This document shows, one piece after another, positions 8,613 through 17,500 of a stretch of DNA of 28,008 nucleotides. Numbering within the stretch: position 1 is the stretch's first letter; every line of letters begins with the position of its first letter. The DNA comes from JAAYQU01 sp037441445 (GTDB taxonomy: Bacteria > Bacteroidota > Bacteroidia > Bacteroidales > Salinivirgaceae). The notes beneath the pieces are model-generated. The model was not told the origin of the DNA and searched no databases. It saw nothing but the letters and a program-made list of their open reading frames with translations. Location of the stretch: the NCBI GenBank assembly GCA_037441445.1, contig JBBISE010000028.1, forward strand, positions 1 to 28,008. The letters are read 5' to 3'. Both the position numbers and the translations under genes were made by a program.

Positions 8613-8984
8613 TTACTTTGTGGCGTTTTTTACCCCATGCTCCATTGCTTCCCACACGATTCTCATCAACAACTCTTTATTGATTGGTTTGGTGATATAT
8701 CCGTCACAACCACTGGCCGAGCACTTTTCTTTGTTGGCGGCATTGCCACCGGGCGTTGTTGCTACAATGAAGATCTTGGGAAATAGATTTTTAATTTGTC
8801 GTGCAACTTCCAGTGTCTCCATGCCTGGCATTTTAATATCCATTAAAATCAAATCGGGTTTAATTTCAACAACTTGCTGAATTGTTTGTCGATCATTTTT
8901 AGCATGAACCAGCGTAGCCTTTGTTTCAGAGAACATCTCTCGTATAAGATTAAAGTTCGAATCTTCATCGTCGGCCACAATCAC
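8613..8984 (-). CDS. Stand-alone CheY-like receiver domain
   Basis: 123 residues, a single receiver domain with acidic pocket Asp5/Asp6, phosphoacceptor Asp49 (LMDIKMPGM), switch Thr76 or Thr77 and Lys99 (ITKPI). No output domain follows. The start is GTG at 8984, overlapping the kinase stop in GTGA, so translation is probably coupled to the kinase. The strand usually begins Lys-x-Ile/Val-Val directly before the DD motif. The kinase C-terminus (NLKGKK) would supply those residues if the frames were joined, suggesting a formerly fused hybrid kinase. It is likely the phosphoacceptor for the adjacent kinase, passing the signal to a separate HPt or binding target. Confidence 0.85.
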   Translation of the reverse strand: MIVADDEDSNFNLIREMFSETKATLVHAKNDRQTIQQVVEIKPDLILMDIKMPGMETLEVARQIKNLFPKIFIVATTPGGNAANKEKCSASGCDGYITKPINKELLMRIVWEAMEHGVKNATK

Positions 8985-11959
8985 TTTTTCCCTTTCAGGT
9001 TAAGTGTTTCTTTTATCCCGGTATGTTCTGTTATATCTACCCGTTCGGCTGTTTTTATAGGAATAGTAAAAAAGAAGGTAGAGCCCTTATAAATGTCAGA
9101 AAAAACGTGAATTGACCCACCCATAGCCTCCACATAGGCTTTGGCAATGGTTAATCCAAGTCCGGTTCCGCCATAACGGCGCGATGCTTCAATTTCAACC
9201 TGTCGGAATCGTTCAAAGATATGGCCGTGATGTGATGGGCTGATTCCAATACCTGTGTCTTTTACATAATATTCAAGAAAATCCTCCTGTACTTTTAATC
9301 CAACTTCTACCCTTCCCTTTTCTGTAAATTTTATGGCATTGCTTATTAGGTTGCTTAACACTTTTGCAATTTTCTCTTTGTCAACAACAACTATTAACTC
9401 TTTAATGCCAACGGGTAAATTTGCAGTGATTTCGATTTCTTTTTGTTCGGCTTGTTTTCGGTAATGCTCAGTTGATTTTTTAATAATTTTACACACATCA
9501 GTCTCCTGTTCGAATAGCTTTATTTGCCCGGTTTCTACTTTGGCTATTTCGACAACATCGTTAATAATTCCTGTCAATTGATTTGCCGAAGAAGTGATTA
9601 TGTTTAAGTAGTAATTGTGCCTTTCCGGCGTCAAACCAGGCGTACCAATCAAAGACGTGAAGCCTATAATCCCATTTAAAGGAGTTCTTATTTCGTGACT
9701 TATGTTTGCTAAAAATGCTGTTTTTAATTTGTCACTTTCCTCAGCACGTGACAGCGTATGCATTAATTCCTCGCCAGCCTGTTTTCGTAATTTTATGTTT
9801 ACCAAAATCTGTGCATATACTTCCAGCAATTGCTGCTCCACAAAAGAATAGGAATGAGTTTGTTTAACCGAATCGAACCCAACAAAACCAATTGGGGAGG
9901 AATTGTGCATCATAGGAACATTTATAAGACTTCTAATCTTTTGAGGTTCAAGAATTTCTCTGGACTTTCCCGCAGGCATGGCTGAAACATCGGGAACATA
10001 CATTGTCTTTCCTTCTTTGTGCATGTCAATGCATTCTGTCATTGAGGAAAGGGGCACGGCTTGTAGGAATTTTATTTCTGACTCAATTCCCGGAGCACAC
10101 CATTCATGGGTGTTTGTGCAGATTTCTTTCTCAAAGTTGTAGTTAAACACATAGGCTCTGTCCGCATTTACGAACTCTCCCAATTTTGAAAGTGAGTCGT
10201 TCACAGCGTCATCAACCCTGTCGAGAGGCAGATTAATATAATTTGCTGAAATCTCCATCAATATTTGTTGCAGTTGAGAATGGTGTTTTAACTGCTGCTC
10301 TGTTTTTTTTCTTTCGGTAATATCCCTTCCTACGGCAATTACCACTTTGTTGCCAAAATAGATGCCATTTGTCAGGACAACCTCTTTAGGGAAAATGGAT
10401 CCGTCGGATCGCTTAGCCCAGAATTCAAAACGGCTTGATTTTCCATTATAGGCTTCTTGTAAATCATGAAAAACTTTTCCAAGATCGTTCATGCCAGGAG
10501 CTGCCAGAAACGCTGGGGTTTGCCCAATTATCTGCTCACGGTTAAGACCATACCACTGTTCAACTGTTTTGTTGGTGGAAAGAAATACGCCTTGTTTATC
10601 AAGGATATAAACGGCATCCATTATACTATCAAGTATTCCACGGTAAGTTTCATGTGCCTGTTGAAGGGCTACTTCATTTTTGTGTCGCTCCGTCACATCT
10701 CGTGTTATGGCAAGTGCCTTGTTCGTATCAAAGGGAACCAGACGGGCCTCATATTCACGCCATTCGCCCGAAACCTCCAGCGAGTAATTGTATTCTCTTG
10801 GTTGACCTGTTTCGATGGCTAAATTTAGATTATGAAGGGTAATTTTGGCAAGATACTCGGGCAAAACCTCATTTGTATGCTGATTGAGGAATAGCGAAGG
10901 GGGTAACATCAACAATTCTGGTTTGGATGCATGATAGTCAATAAATACACCTTCTTTGTTGTACACAAACATAAGATCCGGAGTTGCTGCCAACAGAGCT
11001 TTGTAACGTTCAAGACTTTCTTTTAACTTCTTCTCAGCTTTTTTTTTCTCCGTTATGTCCCGAACTGTTGCCTGTAGCAAATCGCGTCCATTGAGAGTTA
11101 TTTTTACCAGTAAAACCTTGGCATCAAAGGTCTCGCCGTTTCTTCTTTTATGTTGCCACTCAAAATAATTCGAACCATGTACAATAGCCCTGTGAATCAT
11201 TTCTTTGGCCATAATAGTCGATAAAACCCCATTTGGCTGCATTTCGGGTGATATGTCCCATGGGCTTAGAGAATCGAATTCACACAGGTCTTTAATTCCA
11301 AAAAGGTCAAACAATGCCGGATTTGCCAATGTGAAGCGACCTGTTACAGGATCGAGGTGCATCATAGCATCTTTGGCGTTGTCAAACATTTTTTTGTAGC
11401 GTTCCTCGCTCTCCCTGATTATATTTTCCTTCTTATATTGCTCGCTCAAATCCTTTATTATTTCAACAACCCCGTTGATATTTCCCAACCCATCAAATGT
11501 TGGAAAACATTGAACAGTGAAAAACTTTCCACCTCTGTGACATTGTTGACATGATTTGGGTTCTTTTGAATCTAATGTGTTCCTTAGGGCACAATCTGGG
11601 GAATTTTCTAGATCGCAATTGAGTATTTCAAAACATTTTTTTCTAGTTGTTTCTGCATCGATATTTAATCCTTCCATTGCAGAAATGTTTGCCCATTGAA
11701 AGTTTAGGTTGGTATCATAATAGATAACCATGTCATTTATTGTCTCAATGATTTGTCGGTATATATTCAACGCATCATTTCCATTACTTGAATTTGCTTT
11801 TGAACTGTAGCTTTCAAGGTGGGGCAACAAACCTTCTATATTTTTTAAAATGTTCTCCTGTCCCTCGCGATTTCCATCTTCTAAGCTAAATCTCAAATCG
11901 ACGATGCTTCGTTTCAAGAGATGCAGTTTTTCCTGAAATTGGTCACTTTTCTGTTCCAT
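8981..11959 (-). CDS. Multi-PAS/GAF sensor histidine kinase
   Basis: 992 residues, apparently soluble: no signal peptide or membrane helix. Order: short N-terminal coiled coil (1-60); PAS1 (about 63-172); PAS2 (183-300); PAS3 (312-425); PAS4 (435-550); GAF (568-720); HisKA with phosphoacceptor His755 (ANISHEIRTPLNG); HATPase (850-975). The N box is at about 871 (NLISNAIKFT); G1 is DTGIGIS and G2 GGTGLGL at about 928. PAS1 has six cysteines (109, 115, 123, 137, 140, 151), two of them as C-x2-C, which suggests metal or redox sensing, although no ligand can be assigned. The last codons overlap the receiver gene by 4 bases (GTGA) after a run of five A. The kinase, receiver and glycosyltransferase genes probably form one operon transcribed from the promoter near 12009-12037. 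Confidence 0.88.
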   Translation of the reverse strand: MEQKSDQFQEKLHLLKRSIVDLRFSLEDGNREGQENILKNIEGLLPHLESYSSKANSSNGNDALNIYRQIIETINDMVIYYDTNLNFQWANISAMEGLNIDAETTRKKCFEILNCDLENSPDCALRNTLDSKEPKSCQQCHRGGKFFTVQCFPTFDGLGNINGVVEIIKDLSEQYKKENIIRESEERYKKMFDNAKDAMMHLDPVTGRFTLANPALFDLFGIKDLCEFDSLSPWDISPEMQPNGVLSTIMAKEMIHRAIVHGSNYFEWQHKRRNGETFDAKVLLVKITLNGRDLLQATVRDITEKKKAEKKLKESLERYKALLAATPDLMFVYNKEGVFIDYHASKPELLMLPPSLFLNQHTNEVLPEYLAKITLHNLNLAIETGQPREYNYSLEVSGEWREYEARLVPFDTNKALAITRDVTERHKNEVALQQAHETYRGILDSIMDAVYILDKQGVFLSTNKTVEQWYGLNREQIIGQTPAFLAAPGMNDLGKVFHDLQEAYNGKSSRFEFWAKRSDGSIFPKEVVLTNGIYFGNKVVIAVGRDITERKKTEQQLKHHSQLQQILMEISANYINLPLDRVDDAVNDSLSKLGEFVNADRAYVFNYNFEKEICTNTHEWCAPGIESEIKFLQAVPLSSMTECIDMHKEGKTMYVPDVSAMPAGKSREILEPQKIRSLINVPMMHNSSPIGFVGFDSVKQTHSYSFVEQQLLEVYAQILVNIKLRKQAGEELMHTLSRAEESDKLKTAFLANISHEIRTPLNGIIGFTSLIGTPGLTPERHNYYLNIITSSANQLTGIINDVVEIAKVETGQIKLFEQETDVCKIIKKSTEHYRKQAEQKEIEITANLPVGIKELIVVVDKEKIAKVLSNLISNAIKFTEKGRVEVGLKVQEDFLEYYVKDTGIGISPSHHGHIFERFRQVEIEASRRYGGTGLGLTIAKAYVEAMGGSIHVFSDIYKGSTFFFTIPIKTAERVDITEHTGIKETLNLKGKK

Positions 11960-12008
11960 AAATACTTGTTTTCGTTATTATGGCATTTGGATGAACAGGC
12001 CTATTTTG

Positions 12009-12037
12009 CGAATATACTCAAAAAAAATGAAAAACAA
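12009..12037 (-). promoter_or_regulatory. Probable promoter of the PAS kinase operon
   Basis: On the minus strand, TTG (12037-12035), an 18-base spacer and TATATTCG (12016-12009) match TTG-N17-23-TAnnTTTG with one mismatch in the -7 box. It lies about 50 bases before the kinase ATG at 11959. Confidence 0.45.
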
Positions 12038-12338
12038 TGATTTGCAGGACATTAATTCAATTCACGTCATTTCCGTTTTGTTAACCACAGCCTTTAATTT
12101 GCTCGTGTAATCTGTAAAATAGGACGGTTTTTTGTGCTTTCCCTTTTACATAAATAAGTAATCGGTTTGTTTGAACGGTATCTCAATTTTAAAAGGTGAG
12201 CAAGAAAGATATTTCTCCATTTTATGTTCCTTGTACAGAAGTACACATTTGCCAAAATTTATTTATTATTCAAAAACCTTATTAAGTAATGATATATAAA
12301 AAACATGAATTTCCCATACGAAAAAAATGTACTATGTA

Positions 12339-12369
12339 TTGCATAATAGCATTTAATGGATTATATTTG
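12339..12369 (+). promoter_or_regulatory. Promoter of the padR-pspC operon
   Basis: TTG (12339-12341), exactly 20 spacer bases, then TATATTTG (12362-12369): a full match to the Bacteroidota consensus. The expected start is about 60 bases before the PadR ATG. PadR-family repressors often bind their own promoter, but no canonical ATGT-N8-ACAT operator is seen. Confidence 0.65.
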
Positions 12370-12434
12370 CCCATGCAAACTACATTGTTTAAGATTATTC
12401 TTGTAATTTGTGGAAAATATAAAATATTGAAGAT

Positions 12435-12794
12435 ATGACTTCGAACGAACCCAATACAAACATTAAGGTTGATAATGCCAAAGCACAGATGCGAAAAGGT
12501 ATTCTGGAGTATTGCATTTTATTGATTCTGGCGAAACACGAGGCATATGCAACACAAATCATTAGCCTTTTAAAAGAAGCCGAACTTATAGTTGTTGAAG
12601 GAACATTGTATCCTTTACTCAACCGGTTAAAAAACGACGGATTGCTACAATACCGATGGGAGGAAAGCACACAAGGCCCCCCAAGAAAGTACTACGAAAT
12701 TACTGCCGAAGGAAGACAATTTCTTGATCAACTTAATGTTGCATGGGACGACTTGATTCTTTCCATCAATACCATTCGTACCGCAAACACCTAA
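12435..12794 (+). CDS. PadR-family transcriptional repressor
   Basis: 119 residues, essentially one winged helix-turn-helix domain of the PadR family: QMRKGILEYCILLIL (helix 1), EAYATQIISLLKEA, VVEGTLYPLLNRLKNDGLL (recognition helix with the typical GTLYP segment), and a wing with GPPRKYYEITAEGR. The C-terminal helix is short, as in the small PadR-s2 subclass. Twenty bases downstream starts a PspC-domain membrane protein. This PadR/PspC pairing recurs in Bacteroidota, where the regulator is thought to control its membrane partner; ligand and targets are not visible. The ORF starts at ATG 12435, preceded by an AT-rich leader. Confidence 0.9.
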   Translation: MTSNEPNTNIKVDNAKAQMRKGILEYCILLILAKHEAYATQIISLLKEAELIVVEGTLYPLLNRLKNDGLLQYRWEESTQGPPRKYYEITAEGRQFLDQLNVAWDDLILSINTIRTANT

Positions 12795-12814
12795 ACCATT
12801 AAAACCTAAAAAAA

Positions 12815-14347
12815 ATGAAACGAACAACAACAGCGAACATTGCAGGCATGGTTTTTCATATCGATGAGGATGCATATGAAAAACTATCGCGTTATCTCCG
12901 AACGTTAAAGCGAAAATTCGGCGATGCTCCAGAAACCCGTGAAACCATGAATGATTTTGAGCTTCGTATTGCCGAACTTTTACAGGGAAGGCTCTCAACC
13001 TCAAAACAGGTAGTTTCTGTAGAAGACGTACAATACTTGATACAAACCATTGGTGAACCAGAAGAAATTGATCCTGAACAATCCAAATCAGACAGCAAGA
13101 AGAGCAACAAATCACTTCACCGCGATCCTGATGATGTAATTCTTGGTGGAGTGTGTTCGGGTTTGGCATCTTATCTTGGAGTGGATGTATGGATAATCCG
13201 CCTGCTCACCGTTCTGTTTACCATTTTCTGGGGATTTGGACTATTGCTCTATATTGTATTGTGGATTGTTTTGCCCGTTGCCAAAACTCAAGAACAGAAA
13301 GCCCAAATGCGTGGAGAACCCTTCGATAAAGAAGAGTTTGAAAGGACAGTCCGTGAGAATCTCGAGGACATGAAACAGCGTATTAACGAGTATTCAAAAG
13401 GAGAGAGGGGAAAGGAGGCGCGAAATTTCTTTGAACGCTTTTTTTCGCTCATCGGCGTCATCATAATGGCCTTTTTTAGTTTTATTGGAGCCATTCTGGG
13501 ATTTGCATTTCTAATAGCAGGACTGGCCATTGTGCTTGCCGCCGTTGCAATTTTGTTTTTTGATCTGGGCGCCTTGGGAATTATGAGCGACGGCATGCTA
13601 TATATTCCTTTTTTGGAAACCGTGATCGCCGGAAGTCTCTTTATTAAAATTTTGTTCATTGCCATATTGCTTGCCGTAATCATCCCATTATTTATGCTTA
13701 TTTCGACCATTATCAGAGCACTATCGGGTAAGAAAGCATACGGAAAAGCATTTGTATCGGTTGGTTTTTCGTTATGGATCATCGCTGCCATCCTTATACT
13801 GGTTTTCTTTGTCGTTAAAAAGCCATTTCCCGAGTATACCGGAAAGAACGAGTCAAAATCAATAATTGATAACATGGGAAAAGATACCATCTATGTAACC
13901 GGTATCAAACAACAATATGGTTCAGATTACGAGCTCAAAATCGACACCCGCTATATTGGTCTTGCCAGCTGTGACACTGCATCCATTATGTATTTGAATC
14001 CCCGACTGGCAATAGAAAAATCAATGTCACAAGATTTTGAAATTCACATTACTAAATCAGCAAGACGCCGTACCCTATTAGAGGCAGAAAAAAGTGTAGC
14101 AGAGATTGACTATAAGTACACTGTTAGCCAGGACACACTTAAACTGAACACCTATTTTGAGACGGAACCTTCCAAGTTTTGGCAGAGCAAAAGAATTGAT
14201 ATAAAATTGTTTGTTCCTGAAGGTAAAACAGTATTCTTAGATGAGGCTCTGCAATATAATTTAACCAAAACCGACAATATGCCGGTTGAAAACCAGAAGA
14301 AAATGGTCAACAGATATTGGACCCAGGATAATAAAACATTGAAATAA
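12815..14347 (+). CDS. PspC-domain multi-pass membrane protein
   Basis: 510 residues. Residues 1-85 are a soluble helical domain typical of Bacteroidota PspC proteins (MKRTTTANIAGMVFHIDEDA ... LRTLKRKFG). Residues about 100-155 form the PspC domain (DDVILGGVCSGLASYLGVD, then a transmembrane helix ending LWIVLPVA). Further hydrophobic helices lie at about 208-250 (a hairpin), 277-303 and 312-334. Residues 335-510 are a mainly beta extracytoplasmic domain without cysteines. PspC domains act in membrane-stress sensing in the Psp response, but no pspA/B homologue is present here. It is co-transcribed with the upstream PadR gene. A GIN/DUF2807-type lipoprotein often follows in related operons; here a hybrid kinase follows instead. 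Confidence 0.85.
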   Translation: MKRTTTANIAGMVFHIDEDAYEKLSRYLRTLKRKFGDAPETRETMNDFELRIAELLQGRLSTSKQVVSVEDVQYLIQTIGEPEEIDPEQSKSDSKKSNKSLHRDPDDVILGGVCSGLASYLGVDVWIIRLLTVLFTIFWGFGLLLYIVLWIVLPVAKTQEQKAQMRGEPFDKEEFERTVRENLEDMKQRINEYSKGERGKEARNFFERFFSLIGVIIMAFFSFIGAILGFAFLIAGLAIVLAAVAILFFDLGALGIMSDGMLYIPFLETVIAGSLFIKILFIAILLAVIIPLFMLISTIIRALSGKKAYGKAFVSVGFSLWIIAAILILVFFVVKKPFPEYTGKNESKSIIDNMGKDTIYVTGIKQQYGSDYELKIDTRYIGLASCDTASIMYLNPRLAIEKSMSQDFEIHITKSARRRTLLEAEKSVAEIDYKYTVSQDTLKLNTYFETEPSKFWQSKRIDIKLFVPEGKTVFLDEALQYNLTKTDNMPVENQKKMVNRYWTQDNKTLK

Positions 14348-14446
14348 ACGCTTTTATCGGAAAATCTTTCTTATTTTAGCGACCGAAACCCAAAACTTCT
14401 CAATTCGGTTTATATTTTACCAAAATAGACAGAATATGAGATAGTT

Positions 14447-14461
14447 GATAAAATATTTATC
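14447..14461. repeat. Palindrome upstream of the propeller kinase gene
   Basis: GATAAA-ATA-TTTATC, perfect 6-bp arms, 40 bases before the ATG at 14501. The motif GACCGAAA occurs on each side of it (about 14381 and 14465). It may be an operator; the low complexity makes this weak. No clear TAnnTTTG box was found in this 153-base gap. Confidence 0.35.
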
Positions 14462-14500
14462 GGTTGACCGAAATTAAGGACGATTAGACTAAGCAGCCCT

Positions 14501-17500
14501 ATGTTTTATTTTTTCCGACAGAGAATTTCATATTTACAATTCTTTTTGTTCGTTTCCCTTTTTTTATTCAACCCTTTGGGTAGTGATTTGGCTGCACAAA
14601 TTTATAATTTCGAACGCTATTCATTGCCTGAAGGGTTATCGCAAAGCCAGGTGTTTGATATTAAGCAGGACACCCTTGGAAGAGTTTGGCTCGCCACCGA
14701 ACGTGGGGGCATTACTATTCTTTCAGGCGATTTTCCGCAATATATTGGCCGGAATGAAGGCCTTCCCGGAACAACAACAATGTCGTTGTTTTACGACAAG
14801 CAACACCGCATGTGGATTGGCACCAACCGGGGCATCCGGTATTACGATGGAAAAAGCCTGCGTAAACCGCATAACGGATCAATTTTAGATACCATGTTTG
14901 TTTGGGATATTACCCAACGAACCGACGAGACAATTGTTATGGCGACAGACCATGGTGTTTTTGCTTATCACGATTCATCCGGATGTTATAATCTAATCCC
15001 AAGCCTTACGAATATTCCAGTTTTAAAGGTGGCTGCAAGGACAAACAATCTGATCTATCTGACGGCCTATAATAATCCTTTGTTAATCTTCGACGGGATC
15101 AATCTCGAAGAAGTTAAACTGCCACTAAGTGCCGGTGCTAGCGTTGAAATATGCTTTTTTGACTCACGCGATCAGATTTGGATTGGTACAACAAGAGGAC
15201 TGATTACACGAGATGAATATTACTATAAAACATATACCACCGATGATGGTCTGAACGACGATCATATAATCTCTATTGCAGAAGATCGATTCGGAAATAT
15301 TTGGGTTGGCACTGATGAAGGTGGCATTAGTATTCTCTCGGGCAAGGAAATCACCAATATTACAGCACAACAGGGAATTGGCTATAACCGCGTTTATTCC
15401 CTTTATTGCGACAACTATAAAAACATGTGGGTAGGTACTGATGGTGCCGGTGCATACGTTTTTAAGGGATTCCGGTTTACTAAAATGGAAATACCCGAAT
15501 TTATTGAAACAACATCTATCACCGCAATTCACCTCTCTGTTGATAATAAACTTTATATTGGGTCAAATGGATATGGAATGTTATGTATTGATGGAAACAG
15601 ACGAACTTTATACTCCAGACGCAATGGTTTAAGTAATAATGTTATACGAACCATTAACACCAATAAAGCAGGTACTGTATATGTTGGAACTGACCGCGGA
15701 ATTGATATCGTCCACAATGGCAAAGTTGATTTATCAAGACGCGAAAGCCTCAATATTAAAGAACCAGTAAGTACAATTTATATTGACGCTGCAGGAAACC
15801 TTTGGGTAGGAACTATTGGACATGGATTATTCTTTAAAAACAAAAACAAAGAGGTTCATTTCACACAGAATAATGGACTTGCAGGAAATCATGTTTATCA
15901 TATTGTACAGAAGAATGGGCGTGAGGTATATGTGGCAACTGACGAAGGAATGTCAGTCATTAAAGCAAATGAAATCAGGAATTATACCACCTCAGATGGT
16001 CTTCCATCCGATAATATTTCTTCGTTGATTTTTGACAAGAACAATCAATTGTGGGTTATAACAGAAAAAGGATTAACACGGATAGGATCCACAGACATTT
16101 ATCATCTTCCCATAGAATCCATGTCTGATGCCAATATTATTTATTCCGTTGTAAACGACATGTTTGGAAATCTTGTATTGGGAACTGAACGTGGAATCGA
16201 TATTGTTTCCTTAGATGTGCGAAGTGATCCGCAAACAATCCGGTCTTTCCGGCGCGAGGATGGATTCTTTGGCATCGAATGTAATCTCAACTCGTTGACT
16301 TACAACAATAATGGAGAAATATTCTTTGGTACCAAACAAGGGGTTACTATTTACAATCCCATGGCAGACAGTGTTAAGACAACAATACCTCGCGCCTATA
16401 TTCGGGATGTAGAACTCTATTACAGTAAAATAGACTGGAGAAACTATACTGATTCGATAATTAACTGGAGTTTATTGCCTCATGGATTGACTCTTCCGCA
16501 TTTCGAAAACAATCTGACCTTTTATTTTGGTGCCAACGATTATCTTGCACCACAAAAACTACGTTTACAATACTATTTGGAAGGGTTCGATCCTGATTGG
16601 ATAGCCCCAACCCGTCAACGTTTTGTGAACTACACCAACCTTCCACCAGGAAAGTACACCATGAAAGTCAGGACTTGGTATTCATCGAACGAATTCTCTC
16701 CTGATTATGCTGCTTTTGATTTCGAAATCCTGAAACCATTTTACACCCGGGCGTGGTTTATTGTTTTATCACTATTGTTGATTTCGGGACTGGTGGCATT
16801 CATCTGGAACTGGAGGGTACATGCAATACGTGCCCATGAAAGGCATCTTGAAGGGATTGTACGACAAAGGACCGCCGACATACAACGACAAAAAGAAGAA
16901 CTGTTGATGGCGAACATTCAAATTAGCCAGGGAGCGCGCATGAAAGAACAGTTTTTGGCCAATACTAGTCACGAGATACGAACACCGCTTAATGTCATTT
17001 CTGGTTATACTAACCTGTTAATGAATACACGAGTGGACAGTTTACAACAGAAGTACTTAAATTACATAAAAGAAAGTTCTGATAATTTGAAAGTTATTGT
17101 AAATGATATACTTGATTTTTCGAAGATAGAAGCCGACAAACTCGAGTTCGATGCCGTTCCTTTTGATTTCGTAAAATCGATACGGACAACTGGAAACCAC
17201 ATGGAAATTGAAGCAGCCAAGCAGGGATTATCATTGGAATTGAATTTTACAAACATACGTCACGCCATAGTTTTAGGAGATCCTGTGCGCCTAAACCAGA
17301 TACTTTCGAATTTAGTACGTAATGCCATTAAGTTTACCCCATCGGGAGGAATAAGTGTGAATATTTGTGATATTAGTGTTGACCCATTAATGGTTGTTTT
17401 ATCAATTGAAGTTGTGGATACGGGGATTGGTATCCCTGAAGACAAAATTGACAAAATATTTGATAGTTTCTCACAGGCAAGTAATGAAACAACAAGAAAA

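Larger units (their letters stand above)
11960..12434. other. Divergent intergenic region, kinase operon / padR
   Basis: 475 bases, strongly AT-rich, containing the two promoters listed separately. A small inverted repeat TGTAC-AGAA-GTACA is at 12232-12245, between the promoters. No ORF with coding character and no RNA gene was recognised. Confidence 0.6.

Noticed and set aside
12645..13169. 174-codon minus-strand ORF opposite padR/pspC
   Set aside because: It runs antisense to two confidently assigned genes, has low-complexity His/Cys/Leu-rich sequence and no recognisable domain.
13288..13890. 200-codon minus-strand ORF inside the PspC gene
   Set aside because: Its Met/Ile/Ser/Lys-rich translation is the usual mirror of hydrophobic helices coded on the other strand.
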